Source: Dyadobacter sp. CY345
GTDB taxonomy: Bacteria; Bacteroidota; Bacteroidia; Cytophagales; Spirosomataceae
Reading direction: 5' to 3'
DNA length: 64,000 bases
Assembly: GCF_021502725.1 (NCBI RefSeq)
Contig: NZ_JAKFFS010000002.1
Coordinates: forward strand, 186,001 to 250,000
The position numbers and the translations under genes were made by a program. Shown here piece after piece: positions 45,369 through 54,061 of this stretch. The notes under the pieces are model-generated. The model was given only the letters and a program-made list of their open reading frames with translations, searched no databases and was not told the DNA's origin. Every line of letters starts with the position of its first letter. Position 1 is the stretch's first letter.

Positions 45369-46994
45369 ATGAAACACTATTACCTAATTTTTGTCCTTTT
45401 GTTTTCTGTTACGAGTAGTTTTGCACAGACTTTGGAAGATGATCGGCTGGCATTAAAGGCTATTTATGAGAACATGAGTTTTCATTTCCCAGGTGAACCA
45501 AATGTTCATTACGTGCCATGGAACTTTCCGGGTAATCCAGGAGATAGTCCTTGTGGGTGGGCAGGGATATCATGCGAAAACGACAGAGTTACAGGTTTAT
45601 CACTATCTGAAAAGCAATTGGATGGACAAATTCCGAAAGAAATAGGCAATTTAACTGCTTTGATCACACTAAGTTTAGGAGGTGGAAATGGTTTTGGAAC
45701 AAATAACTATTCGGCTGTGACTGGTCAAATACCGCCGGAAATTGGGAAGTTAGTTAACCTTCGGCATCTGGATCTCTCCTCTCTGAACTTTTCAGGATCT
45801 ATTCCAGCTAGTTTTGGTAATCTCGTCCAATTAAGATACCTAAGCATAGCCTATAAGGATTACCCCGGTCAGACCTCTCTTGGTAGCCTTTCAGGGAGTA
45901 TTCCAACTTCATTTTCAAAATTGGTGAATCTTGAAACTTTAATTTTAAGCAGGCAAAATTTGAGTGGAGCCATACCAGTTTTTCTGGGTAATCTGACAAA
46001 ATTAAAGCACCTAGACTTATCGGACAATTTTTTCAACGGACCTATACCGGCATCATTTGCAAACCTACAAAATCTGACAGCATTAAATTTAAGCTACACC
46101 GCTAATCCGGTTAGAACTATCAAGTACGGTGCTTTGGGGGATTTTATCCCGGACTTATCTGGAATTCCAATTTCTGCAAACGTTGATATTTCTGGCAACT
46201 CTTTCACATTTGAGGGAATGGTGTCTAATATTAGCAGGCTTGATCATTATACCAATCAAGCAAAGATTCAGCTATATCAGGGAAATGGTGCAATATATGC
46301 GTCGCACGGTGGTAGCGGGTCAAGTGTATCTTATTTTTATAGGGATAACCAGATAATACAAACAATTAATGGAACAGATATGCCAATGTTTTCATGGAAA
46401 GGGCCAGGTAAATATAGAATAGAGGCGACGGATGCTAGTGTTCCAGGTCTTACACTTGTTAGTGACGAAGTAGATTTTGAAACTTTCTTTCCTGTTAAAC
46501 TAACTTTTTTTAGTGTCAAGAATAATTTATCTGAAAACCTCCTCACTTGGAAAACCACCTCAGAAACCAATAACAAAGGCTTCCAGATCGAACGAAGTGT
46601 TGATGCGAAAACATTTGAAAATATTGGATTTGTGGATGGGCTTGGGGATAATCTGGGAGATAAAACCTATACCTTTCTGGATGCAAAACCCTATTTCAAA
46701 ACCTATTACCGGCTGAAACAACTGGACTGGAACGGGAAATCGGAATACTCCCGTATTATTACTGTGAAACAGGATAAAACAAAACTGAGCGTCTATCCGA
46801 ATCCTGCAAAAAATGAGTTTTTTGTTTCCGGATTGGATAGGGAGGAGGCCGTTGAAATCAGGGATTATGAGGGAAGGGTTGTGCTGGAACAAAAGGTAAA
46901 TCCTGCGCAACCAGTTCGGACGGGCAAACTATCGAACGGACTTTATTTGATTAAAGTAGGGGAAGAAACGAGAAAAGTAGTCATTCAAAATTAG
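45369..46994 (+). CDS. Secreted leucine-rich-repeat protein with type IX sorting domain
   Basis: The 541-residue protein has a signal peptide (cleavage after SFAQ, residue 20). Next is a cap resembling the plant LRRNT_2 module, with C62, W64 and C69 in PCGWAGISCE. Then come about seven leucine-rich repeats of the plant-specific type (GQIPKEIGNL, GSIPASFGNL, GAIPVFLGNL). After an Ig-like spacer the C-terminus is a Por secretion-type domain (LSVYPNPAKNEF ... GLYLIKVG), which directs export by the type IX system and attachment to the surface. The role is not known. Adhesion or carbohydrate binding is a guess. Confidence 0.9.
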   Translation: MKHYYLIFVLLFSVTSSFAQTLEDDRLALKAIYENMSFHFPGEPNVHYVPWNFPGNPGDSPCGWAGISCENDRVTGLSLSEKQLDGQIPKEIGNLTALITLSLGGGNGFGTNNYSAVTGQIPPEIGKLVNLRHLDLSSLNFSGSIPASFGNLVQLRYLSIAYKDYPGQTSLGSLSGSIPTSFSKLVNLETLILSRQNLSGAIPVFLGNLTKLKHLDLSDNFFNGPIPASFANLQNLTALNLSYTANPVRTIKYGALGDFIPDLSGIPISANVDISGNSFTFEGMVSNISRLDHYTNQAKIQLYQGNGAIYASHGGSGSSVSYFYRDNQIIQTINGTDMPMFSWKGPGKYRIEATDASVPGLTLVSDEVDFETFFPVKLTFFSVKNNLSENLLTWKTTSETNNKGFQIERSVDAKTFENIGFVDGLGDNLGDKTYTFLDAKPYFKTYYRLKQLDWNGKSEYSRIITVKQDKTKLSVYPNPAKNEFFVSGLDREEAVEIRDYEGRVVLEQKVNPAQPVRTGKLSNGLYLIKVGEETRKVVIQN

Positions 46995-47017
46995 AAGGTA
47001 ATAATACATTTTCGCTG

Positions 47018-47054
47018 AACGGCCTGGGTAGATTTCTCTGCTCAGGCCGTTTTA
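47018..47054 (+). terminator. Terminator of the LRR gene
   Basis: AACGGCCTG (47018-47026) pairs with CAGGCCGTT (47043-47051), followed by Ts. It is GC-rich at its base and lies 24 bases after the stop codon. Confidence 0.85.
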
Positions 47055-47229
47055 ATTAAAAAATAACTTATTTATCTTATATTTTTTTAGTATGCAGGAT
47101 ACCACAGGACGGTACGCAAATCGAAGTTTTTTAATCTTGTATCGTAATAAAAAGTCAAATCATCTGAATTGCCCACCTGTTACTTTTAAGTGATTTTAAC
47201 CAATAAGGGATTATAAAAAACAAAATAAT

Positions 47230-49353
47230 ATGAGCATTTTAAAAGCAGAGCAGTACAAGTATGTGAGTTATCTTTGGGATGAAGAAAAAGCAGCTTCCCT
47301 GGGTGATGATCAGGTGGAATTACTTTTATATCGTTCCAATTTGCTTGGAGCAGACCTTCGTCTTACCAACTATGCCGGTGGAAACACCAGCTGCAAAACC
47401 ATTGAAAAAGATCCTTTAACAGGAAATTCTGTTGAGGTGATGTGGATCAAAGGTTCTGGCGGAGATATCGGGACTTTGAAGAGAAGCGGCCTGGCCGGTC
47501 TTTATCAGAACCGTCTGCATGCTCTGAAAAATATATATCGCGGTCTTGAATTTGAAGACGAAATGGTTGAGCTCTTCAATCATTGTATTTATGATCTAAA
47601 ATCGAAAGCGCCGTCAATCGACACGCCTTTGCACGGTTTGCTTCCTTTCAAACATATTGACCATTTACACCCTGATGCTTTAATTGCTATTGCGGCTTCG
47701 AAAGAAGGTGAGGCGATTACGCAGGAATTATTTAATGGCGAACTGGCGTGGGTACCTTGGCAGCGTCCAGGTTTTGACCTTGGGTTAAAACTGGAAAAAA
47801 CACTTGCTGATAATCCTGGCATTCGCGGAATCGTTTTGGGTGGTCATGGTTTGTTTACCTGGGGTGACACTGCCTACGAATCTTATATCAATACACTTGA
47901 CGTTATTGAAAAAGCTTCGGAATATCTTGAAGCTAATTACGGCAAAAAACGTCCTGTTTTTGGCGGTGCAAAACAGGAAAGTCTGGACGCAGCTCGTCGT
48001 CTTGAATTAGCAGGTCAATTGGCACCTTACCTTCGCGGCCTCGCCTCTGACCGTCAGACGATGGTTGGTCATTTCACGGATGATGTACGTGTTCTGGAAT
48101 TTATCAACAGCAATGATCTTGACAAACTGGCTCCTTTGGGAACAAGTTGTCCTGACCACTTCCTTCGTACAAAAATCCGTCCATTGGTACTCGATCTGTC
48201 GCTGGAAACGTTAACTGGCGATACCCAGGCGATTCTGGATGTTATTCGTCCGCAGTTTGAGGCATACCGTGTGGATTATCAGGCCTATTACGATCGCTGC
48301 AAACATGATAACAGCCCGGCCGTTCGTGACCCAAATCCGGTAATTATTTTATATCCGGGCGTTGGGATGTTCGCTTTTGCAAAAGATAAACAAACTGCCC
48401 GCGTTGCCGCAGAATTTTATACCAATGCAATCAACGTAATGAAGGGCGCGGAGGCGGTTTCATCCTACGTTTCGTTACCTGAACAAGAAGCTTTTGATAT
48501 CGAATACTGGTTGTTGGAAGAAGCTAAATTACAGCGTATGCCGAAGGAAAAATCACTTTCACGAAAAGTGGCTTTTGTTACCGGAGGATCTGGTGGAATT
48601 GGTAAAGCAATTGCGCAGAAATTTCTCGAAGAAGGTGCTTGTGTTGTGATTTCAGATATTGATGACAAAGCATTGGCTGAAACGAAAAATGAATTTGACG
48701 CCAAGTTTGGTAAAGATTTTTCAGCAACCGCAAATGCGAACGTACTGGAAATTGATCAGATCCAGCAAGGATTGCATACTACAAAACTAAAATTCGGTGG
48801 TGTTGATATCGTTGTGAACTGCGCCGGACTTTCCATTTCTAAACCGCTTGCCGAAACGACTATCAAGGATTGGGATATTTTACAGGACGTTTTGGTAAAA
48901 GGCCAGTTCCTCGTATCTCAGGAATCCGTTGCGATTATGCGTCAGCAAGGTTTAGGAGGGGATATTATTAACATTGCAAGTAAAAACGGCCTGGTTTCTG
49001 GTCCAAATAATGTTGCCTATGGAACTGCGAAGGCAGCTCAGCAGCATATGACCCGCCTTCTGGCTGCAGAGTTAGGCCCTGATAAAATTCGTGTGAATGT
49101 AGTGAATCCTGATGCAGTAATTTCCGGAAGTAAAATCTGGGAAAGCGGTTGGGCAGCTGGCCGTGCAAAAGCTTATGGAATCAAAATCGAAGAATTGCCG
49201 GCATATTACGCAAAACGTACGGTCTTGAATGCTGAAATTCACACAGAAGACATTGCAAACGGCGTTTTTGTATTCGTTGGTGGATTGTTAGGGAAAAGTA
49301 CCGGAAATGTCCTGAACATTGATGGTGGAGTACCGGCAGCATTTGTTCGCTAG
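47230..49353 (+). CDS. rhaEW: Bifunctional rhamnulose-1-phosphate aldolase/short-chain alcohol dehydrogenase (RhaEW type)
   Basis: Two domains make up this 707-residue protein. The N-terminal class II aldolase domain holds metal-binding histidines in HIDHLHPDALIAI and GGHGLFTWG, and cleaves L-rhamnulose 1-phosphate to dihydroxyacetone phosphate and L-lactaldehyde. The C-terminal short-chain dehydrogenase has TGGSGGIG (451-458) and the catalytic YGTAK, Y597 and K601, and would oxidise the lactaldehyde. This is the arrangement described for bacteria that lack the separate RhaD and AldA enzymes. The rhamnose isomerase gene follows. The name is by family resemblance and context. Confidence 0.93.
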   Translation: MSILKAEQYKYVSYLWDEEKAASLGDDQVELLLYRSNLLGADLRLTNYAGGNTSCKTIEKDPLTGNSVEVMWIKGSGGDIGTLKRSGLAGLYQNRLHALKNIYRGLEFEDEMVELFNHCIYDLKSKAPSIDTPLHGLLPFKHIDHLHPDALIAIAASKEGEAITQELFNGELAWVPWQRPGFDLGLKLEKTLADNPGIRGIVLGGHGLFTWGDTAYESYINTLDVIEKASEYLEANYGKKRPVFGGAKQESLDAARRLELAGQLAPYLRGLASDRQTMVGHFTDDVRVLEFINSNDLDKLAPLGTSCPDHFLRTKIRPLVLDLSLETLTGDTQAILDVIRPQFEAYRVDYQAYYDRCKHDNSPAVRDPNPVIILYPGVGMFAFAKDKQTARVAAEFYTNAINVMKGAEAVSSYVSLPEQEAFDIEYWLLEEAKLQRMPKEKSLSRKVAFVTGGSGGIGKAIAQKFLEEGACVVISDIDDKALAETKNEFDAKFGKDFSATANANVLEIDQIQQGLHTTKLKFGGVDIVVNCAGLSISKPLAETTIKDWDILQDVLVKGQFLVSQESVAIMRQQGLGGDIINIASKNGLVSGPNNVAYGTAKAAQQHMTRLLAAELGPDKIRVNVVNPDAVISGSKIWESGWAAGRAKAYGIKIEELPAYYAKRTVLNAEIHTEDIANGVFVFVGGLLGKSTGNVLNIDGGVPAAFVR

Positions 49354-49366
49354 TACTAGAAATGAA

Positions 49367-49411
49367 AGCTGTGCCGAAAGTAAAATTGCTTTTGGCACAG
49401 CTCTTTTTTTT
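49367..49411 (+). terminator. Terminator-like hairpin between the aldolase and isomerase genes
   Basis: AGCTGTGCCGAAAG (49367-49380) pairs with CTTTTGGCACAGCT (49389-49402) with one G-U pair, and is followed by eight Ts. It lies between two genes of the same pathway, so it may separate or attenuate them rather than end an operon. Confidence 0.85.
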
Positions 49412-49487
49412 AAAATAATGGCGGTTCAAATTAATCTGATAATTTACTTGAATACGGCCGGATACTTCAATCTTTAATGCTAAAAAG

Positions 49488-50771
49488 ATGAAAATAGAAC
49501 AATATCGCATTGATCAGCATAATGAACGTTTGCTAGGAAAACACAACAATCAATTCATATTTGCGAAGGAACAACTAGGGGAACAAGGCATTGATGCCAA
49601 CGCGATCGTAAAAACATTGCAGGCATTTCAGGTTGCTATTCCAAGCTGGGCGCTTGGAACGGGCGGCACGCGTTTCGGCCGTTTTTCAGGTGCCGGCGAG
49701 CCAGGATCTTTGGTTGAAAAAATTGAAGATGTTGGGATTCTCCATGCTCTGAATCGTTCAAGCGGCTCAATTTCGCTGCACATTCCATGGGATATACCAA
49801 GCGACGCCAACGCAATGATTGATCTGGCGACTTCATTGGATTTGAAGTTTGACGCGGTGAATTCCAATACTTTTCAGGATCAGAAAAACCAGGAATTATC
49901 TTACAAATATGGTTCTCTGTCGCACATGGATCCAAAAGTTAGGAAACAGGCGGTTGAGCATAATATTGAAGTTATCAGGTACGGAAAAGAATTAGGTTCA
50001 AAGGCATTGTCGATCTGGTTGTCGGATGGATCCTGTTTTCCCGGACAATCTAATTTTGTAAAATCTTTCCAAAATACGCTGGAATCTTTGCAGGAAATAT
50101 ATGCGGCTCTTCCGGAAGACTGGAAAGTTTTCGTGGAGTATAAAGCCTACGAGCCTAATTTCTATTCGACCGTTATCCAGGATTGGGGAAGTTCTTTGCT
50201 TTTCTGTCAGAAATTGGGACCGAAAGCTGATGTTTTGGTTGATTTAGGACACCATTTACCCAATGCAAACATCGAACAAATAGTTGCTACGTTGATGATG
50301 GAAGGCCGTTTGGCAGGTTTCCATTTTAATGATTCCAAATATGGTGACGATGATTTGACGGTTGGAAGTATTAGACCTTATATGTTGTTCCTGATATTTG
50401 TTGAGCTGGTTGAGGGGATGAAACGCGCTGGAAAAGGCAGTGACGGATTTGCCTGGATGATTGACGCAAGTCACAATGTGAAAGATCCTTTGGAAGATTT
50501 GATGCAATCGGTAGAAGCAATTTTGCTTTCTTATGCGCAGGCGCTTATCCTGGATAGCAAAAAGCTTGAAATCGCACGTCAGAATAATGATGTAGTTTTA
50601 GCGCAACAATTATTGCAGAATGCGTTCAGAACAGATGTTCGCCCATTAGTTAGAGAAGCTATGCTGCACAGCGGCGGTTCTCTGGATCCGATCGGCCTTT
50701 TTCGTGATCTTAAAATCAGAGAAAATCTGATCAGCGAACGTGGAACTGTGACTGTTGCTACTGGTCTTTAA
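49488..50771 (+). CDS. rhaI: L-rhamnose isomerase (RhaI type)
   Basis: This 427-residue TIM-barrel enzyme is of the Pseudomonas/Bacteroidota L-rhamnose isomerase type rather than the E. coli RhaA type. It interconverts L-rhamnose and L-rhamnulose. Metal- and substrate-binding residues appear in SLHIPWDIP, VFVEYKAYEP, VLVDLGHHLPN and FHFNDSKYGDDDL. The initiation ATG is fixed by MKIEQYRIDQHN, the usual family N-terminus. The gene lies 134 bases after the aldolase gene with a hairpin between, and ends at a strong shared terminator facing the regulator gene. Confidence 0.92.
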   Translation: MKIEQYRIDQHNERLLGKHNNQFIFAKEQLGEQGIDANAIVKTLQAFQVAIPSWALGTGGTRFGRFSGAGEPGSLVEKIEDVGILHALNRSSGSISLHIPWDIPSDANAMIDLATSLDLKFDAVNSNTFQDQKNQELSYKYGSLSHMDPKVRKQAVEHNIEVIRYGKELGSKALSIWLSDGSCFPGQSNFVKSFQNTLESLQEIYAALPEDWKVFVEYKAYEPNFYSTVIQDWGSSLLFCQKLGPKADVLVDLGHHLPNANIEQIVATLMMEGRLAGFHFNDSKYGDDDLTVGSIRPYMLFLIFVELVEGMKRAGKGSDGFAWMIDASHNVKDPLEDLMQSVEAILLSYAQALILDSKKLEIARQNNDVVLAQQLLQNAFRTDVRPLVREAMLHSGGSLDPIGLFRDLKIRENLISERGTVTVATGL

Positions 50772-50813
50772 CAAAGAAAGCCATTCGGAGAAATCTGAAT
50801 GGCTTTCTTTGTT
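50770..50813. terminator. Bidirectional terminator between rhaI and the GntR-family regulator
   Basis: A perfect 17-base stem runs 50770-50786 (AACAAAGAAAGCCATTC) against 50797-50813, with a 10-base loop and T-rich flanks on both strands. It overlaps the ends of both neighbouring genes by two bases. Confidence 0.92.
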
Positions 50814-51834
50814 ATAATGATTTTCTTCTGATTAGCGTGAATGGGTTTTTGATGCTTTCCGTTTTATTCATCATCACAAGGCGGGCAGCTGATTTTCCCA
50901 TTTGTTCGTGATCCGTTGAGATCGTCGTGATACCATCCAGTAAAATTTCTTTCAGCGGGGTCTCATTATAGGAAATTATACCGACATCCTTTCCAATGAC
51001 AAGTTTCTGTTCGTTACATTTCTTGATAAGATTGACCAGATCCGTTTCTTCAATAATCACATAAGCGGCATCTTTTAAAACAGTGATATTTTCATCTGTT
51101 TCATACATAATTTCATGCTCGAACTGATGCTGGATACAAAAAAGCCGGAATCCTTTGATAATTTCTTTCGGATATGGGATGAGTGTCGGGAAAATCAGGA
51201 TCAGTTTTTTATAAACCTGCAACAGATCTATGGCATCGTTCAGCGCATGTAAAATATCTTTTTCGAAATTCTGATACACTGCCGAGTGTTTTGACAGACC
51301 ATTTTCCAGAATATCCTTATCGAGTAAGATCAATTTTTCAGGCGGAATCAGGTTTAAAATTTTGATAGCTTCTTCTTCATTTTCATAAAAATGCGGCATT
51401 ATCACATAATAATCATATTCGCCGAGACTGTTCTTAATTAAATTGCTGAAAATATTGATGTTCGAGTGATGGATATGAAGATCAACGATCACATTGCGAC
51501 CAACATTTTCCACAAAGGAATTATAAATCTGTTTTTTGTAATTACTGATTTTATTAAAAACCAGAAGAATCCTGGAAGTAGTTTCTATATCAACACGATT
51601 GATGAAATATCCTTTTCCGCGCACAGATATCAACACACCGTCCTTGATCAGATGTTTGTAAGCTTTCTCTACGGTATCACGGGATAATAAATATTCTTCG
51701 CTTAACTGGTTGATTGACGGTATTTTATCTCCTCTTTTCAGCTTTCCCTTACCAATGGCCAATAACAGCGATTTGATAATTTGCATGTATTTTGGCGCAC
51801 TCTCCTTAAAATCAATGTCAAACTGGATTTCCAT
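50812..51834 (-). CDS. GntR-family transcriptional regulator with LacI-like sensor domain
   Basis: The 340-residue protein has an N-terminal GntR winged helix (KLKRGDKIPSINQLSEEYLL and SRDTVEKAYKHLIKDG) and a C-terminal sugar-binding domain resembling periplasmic-binding proteins (ILLVFNKISNYKKQIYNSF to LDGITTISTDHEQMGKSA). I chose the ATG at 51834, which gives MEIQFDIDF. An in-frame ATG at 51993 would add 53 poorly conserved residues and overlap the terminator hairpin of the neighbouring gene. It faces the rhamnose genes and is probably their regulator, perhaps with rhamnose or rhamnulose as ligand, by position only. Confidence 0.85.
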   Translation of the reverse strand: MEIQFDIDFKESAPKYMQIIKSLLLAIGKGKLKRGDKIPSINQLSEEYLLSRDTVEKAYKHLIKDGVLISVRGKGYFINRVDIETTSRILLVFNKISNYKKQIYNSFVENVGRNVIVDLHIHHSNINIFSNLIKNSLGEYDYYVIMPHFYENEEEAIKILNLIPPEKLILLDKDILENGLSKHSAVYQNFEKDILHALNDAIDLLQVYKKLILIFPTLIPYPKEIIKGFRLFCIQHQFEHEIMYETDENITVLKDAAYVIIEETDLVNLIKKCNEQKLVIGKDVGIISYNETPLKEILLDGITTISTDHEQMGKSAARLVMMNKTESIKNPFTLIRRKSL

Positions 51835-51948
51835 TAAAGCGTCATGGGTTAAAAGTGTGCTAAAATTACCACATTTCCTTAGAATTGGAATGTTTATATA
51901 AAGACGCAATAGACCGGAAATGCGCTTATTATAAAAGTACGATAAATG

Positions 51949-51990
51949 AAAAAGCTCCTCAAAAAACTTTAAGTTTCGTTGAGGAGCTTT
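51949..51990 (-). terminator. Terminator of the DUF6600 gene
   Basis: AAAGCTCCTCAA (51951-51962) and TTGAGGAGCTTT (51979-51990) form a 12-pair stem. On the minus strand it is followed by Ts, so it ends the DUF6600 gene and separates it from the regulator gene. Confidence 0.85.
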
Positions 51991-52006
51991 CATTTATTCT
52001 ATACTG

Positions 52007-53302
52007 TTATCTTGGCGAACGGCCACCTCTGTCGCCTGAACTTTCGTAAGTTCGTCCGCCTCCGTTCCCGCCTCGCGATGACTCACCGGAATTTCTTTCA
52101 GGAGAGTTGGAGCGAGCAGCAGGAGTGTTTGTCGATCTTTCACTATTTCCATAATCTCTGGAACGACCGGAATTATTAGACGGCTCGCTTTGACGAGAAC
52201 GGCTCTGCTCTACATTTGGCGCAGTACGAGGCTGCTCATAAGTGCGATTCGAGCGATTGTCATTATTATTGTAGACAGGTTGTTCCTGACCTCTTGAACG
52301 GTTCATATCCCGGGGCGCCTGGCTTGGAGACGAATAACCTCTGTCCGGGGCGGAACGTTCTGACGGGCGGTCCGGGATTGACGATCGGGTACCACGGTCG
52401 TTTCTGATTTCCGGGCCTCTGTTCACACTACCATTATCATAGGTTCTGTTGTTTGAACGATAGTCATTATCTCTGTTTCTATTACCCGGATTATTTCCTG
52501 AAATTGTTCCTCTGCGATTGTTATTATCGTAACCGTATCTGCTGTTATTGCCTGGTTCATTGTAAGTTCTCCCACGGTCGTTTCCATAATTGCCATTTCT
52601 CCCGTTCGAGCGATCAACGATTACGGTACCACGGCGGTTACGGTCAATGTCACGAATAACAACCGTGCGTCCTGTCACCCGTTCAATTTCATTACGTCGT
52701 GGACCGTAAACATACGTACGGTTATCGTTCCGATAATAATTATTGATGATCGTAGTCTGGCCATAGATCTGGTTATACCGTCCTCTCGGCGCACAGTAAT
52801 TATACCATCCGCGTGTTCCAATATATTGCTGCGGAACGAAAACCCACCAGAAAGAAGGAATGTTAACGGAAATATTTACGTTCACGCCAGGCCCCAGCGG
52901 CGCCCATCCATAATATCCGCCACCTGAACGCCAGTTTACCCAGGCAGGTCCCCATTCATAACCGGGAATCCAGAACCAGCCATTATAATCGTCGAAAGAC
53001 CAGCGGCCGTAGTGGAAAGGCGCCCAACCCCAGTCGTAATCGGAAACCCATGTATTACCATATTCTGTCACTTCCCAATAACCGTTGGTTGAATAAGGCT
53101 GAAAACCTGCATCAACATAAGGAGTCCACACGGAGCCATATTGCGGCGAGTTAATCCAGCGGCCATAAGGAGACAGCTCGCTGTAAAATGTTTGAAACGA
53201 GATAGAAACTCCCGGCTGAGCTTTTACCTTTTCCTGAATCGAAATACCTCCAAGAAGTAATAATGATAAGGCAAGAATCCGAAATTTATGCATGTGATAC
53301 AT
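52007..53302 (-). CDS. Secreted DUF6600-family protein with disordered R/N/G/S-rich tail
   Basis: The 431-residue protein has a signal peptide ending near KAQP. An aromatic-rich region of about 150 residues follows, with the DUF6600 signatures SELSPYGRW, GWAPFHYGRW, WFWIPGYEWGPAWVNWR and GYYGWAPLGPG. From about residue 190 the rest is low-complexity and rich in Arg, Asn, Ser, Gly and Tyr (NNRTYDNG, SNNSGRSRDYGNS), with no predicted fold. Function is unknown. The tail looks positively charged and may bind nucleic acid or polysaccharide outside the cytoplasmic membrane, which is a guess. Confidence 0.85.
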   Translation of the reverse strand: MYHMHKFRILALSLLLLGGISIQEKVKAQPGVSISFQTFYSELSPYGRWINSPQYGSVWTPYVDAGFQPYSTNGYWEVTEYGNTWVSDYDWGWAPFHYGRWSFDDYNGWFWIPGYEWGPAWVNWRSGGGYYGWAPLGPGVNVNISVNIPSFWWVFVPQQYIGTRGWYNYCAPRGRYNQIYGQTTIINNYYRNDNRTYVYGPRRNEIERVTGRTVVIRDIDRNRRGTVIVDRSNGRNGNYGNDRGRTYNEPGNNSRYGYDNNNRRGTISGNNPGNRNRDNDYRSNNRTYDNGSVNRGPEIRNDRGTRSSIPDRPSERSAPDRGYSSPSQAPRDMNRSRGQEQPVYNNNDNRSNRTYEQPRTAPNVEQSRSRQSEPSNNSGRSRDYGNSERSTNTPAARSNSPERNSGESSRGGNGGGRTYESSGDRGGRSPR

Positions 53303-53594
53303 GGCCGTATGAATTAATAGTTTTCTAAATTAAAATCGATTGTTTGACACGAAAATTTGAAATGGGTTTAATGCTGCTTTTTTGTGCTAAAAGTGATAAT
53401 ACAAGTTGATTTGAATCGAAAAGCGTATTTTTAACTTTTAGTTTGATATGTATTTCTATGTAAATTATTGATAGATAGTTTGTTATAAAAGTCAGATCTA
53501 ATTCTATCATCTGATTTTTTACATCCAGAAAGCGTAAAATGTTATCAAGTTCGTATATACCTTAACAGACATTAACAATATTCATAACCAGGTC

Positions 53595-54002
53595 ATGATT
53601 AATCCTGAAAAATTACACCCCGAACTCGTTTTCCAGACAGCCAGAAGTGGTGGAAGCGGCGGGCAAAATGTTAACAAAGTTGAAACGAAAGTAGAGCTTC
53701 GCTTTGATATTGCAAATTCGAATTTATTATCGGAAGAAGAGAAGCAGATCCTGATCAATAAGTTAAGTGCAAAGCTGACGAACGAAAATGTGATGGTAAT
53801 TTATCATCAAACTGAACGTTCGCAACTTGCAAATAAGGATAAGGTTGTAGACAAGTTTAATAAACTGATCCGGCAGGCTTTTTTCGTACCAAAAAAACGA
53901 AAACCCACACGGCCAACCTTAGCTTCAAAACTTGACAGATTGGCTGGAAAACAGAAAAAATCACAGGTAAAATCGATGCGGAGAAAACCCATTGATGATT
54001 AA
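53595..54002 (+). CDS. arfB: Alternative ribosome-rescue factor B (ICT1/YaeJ-like peptidyl-tRNA hydrolase)
   Basis: The 135-residue protein is a codon-independent release factor that frees ribosomes stalled at mRNA ends. It carries the catalytic GGQ at residues 22-24 within SGGSGGQNVNK, followed by the family VETKVELRFD. The C-terminal tail is strongly basic and lysine/arginine-rich (KKRKPTRPTLASKLDRLAGKQKK), as needed to enter the mRNA channel. Length and order match ArfB and not a full release factor. It lies 60 bases before the MFS gene. Confidence 0.95.
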   Translation: MINPEKLHPELVFQTARSGGSGGQNVNKVETKVELRFDIANSNLLSEEEKQILINKLSAKLTNENVMVIYHQTERSQLANKDKVVDKFNKLIRQAFFVPKKRKPTRPTLASKLDRLAGKQKKSQVKSMRRKPIDD

Positions 54003-54061
54003 GTATTTTGTCCTTACTTTTAGTGAATCGCTCCTGTTTTCCCGTTATGCTTTATTAAACT

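Noticed and set aside
47230..51834. Mobile element or phage insertion around the rhamnose genes
   Set aside because: No transposase, integrase, terminal repeats or target-site duplication are seen.
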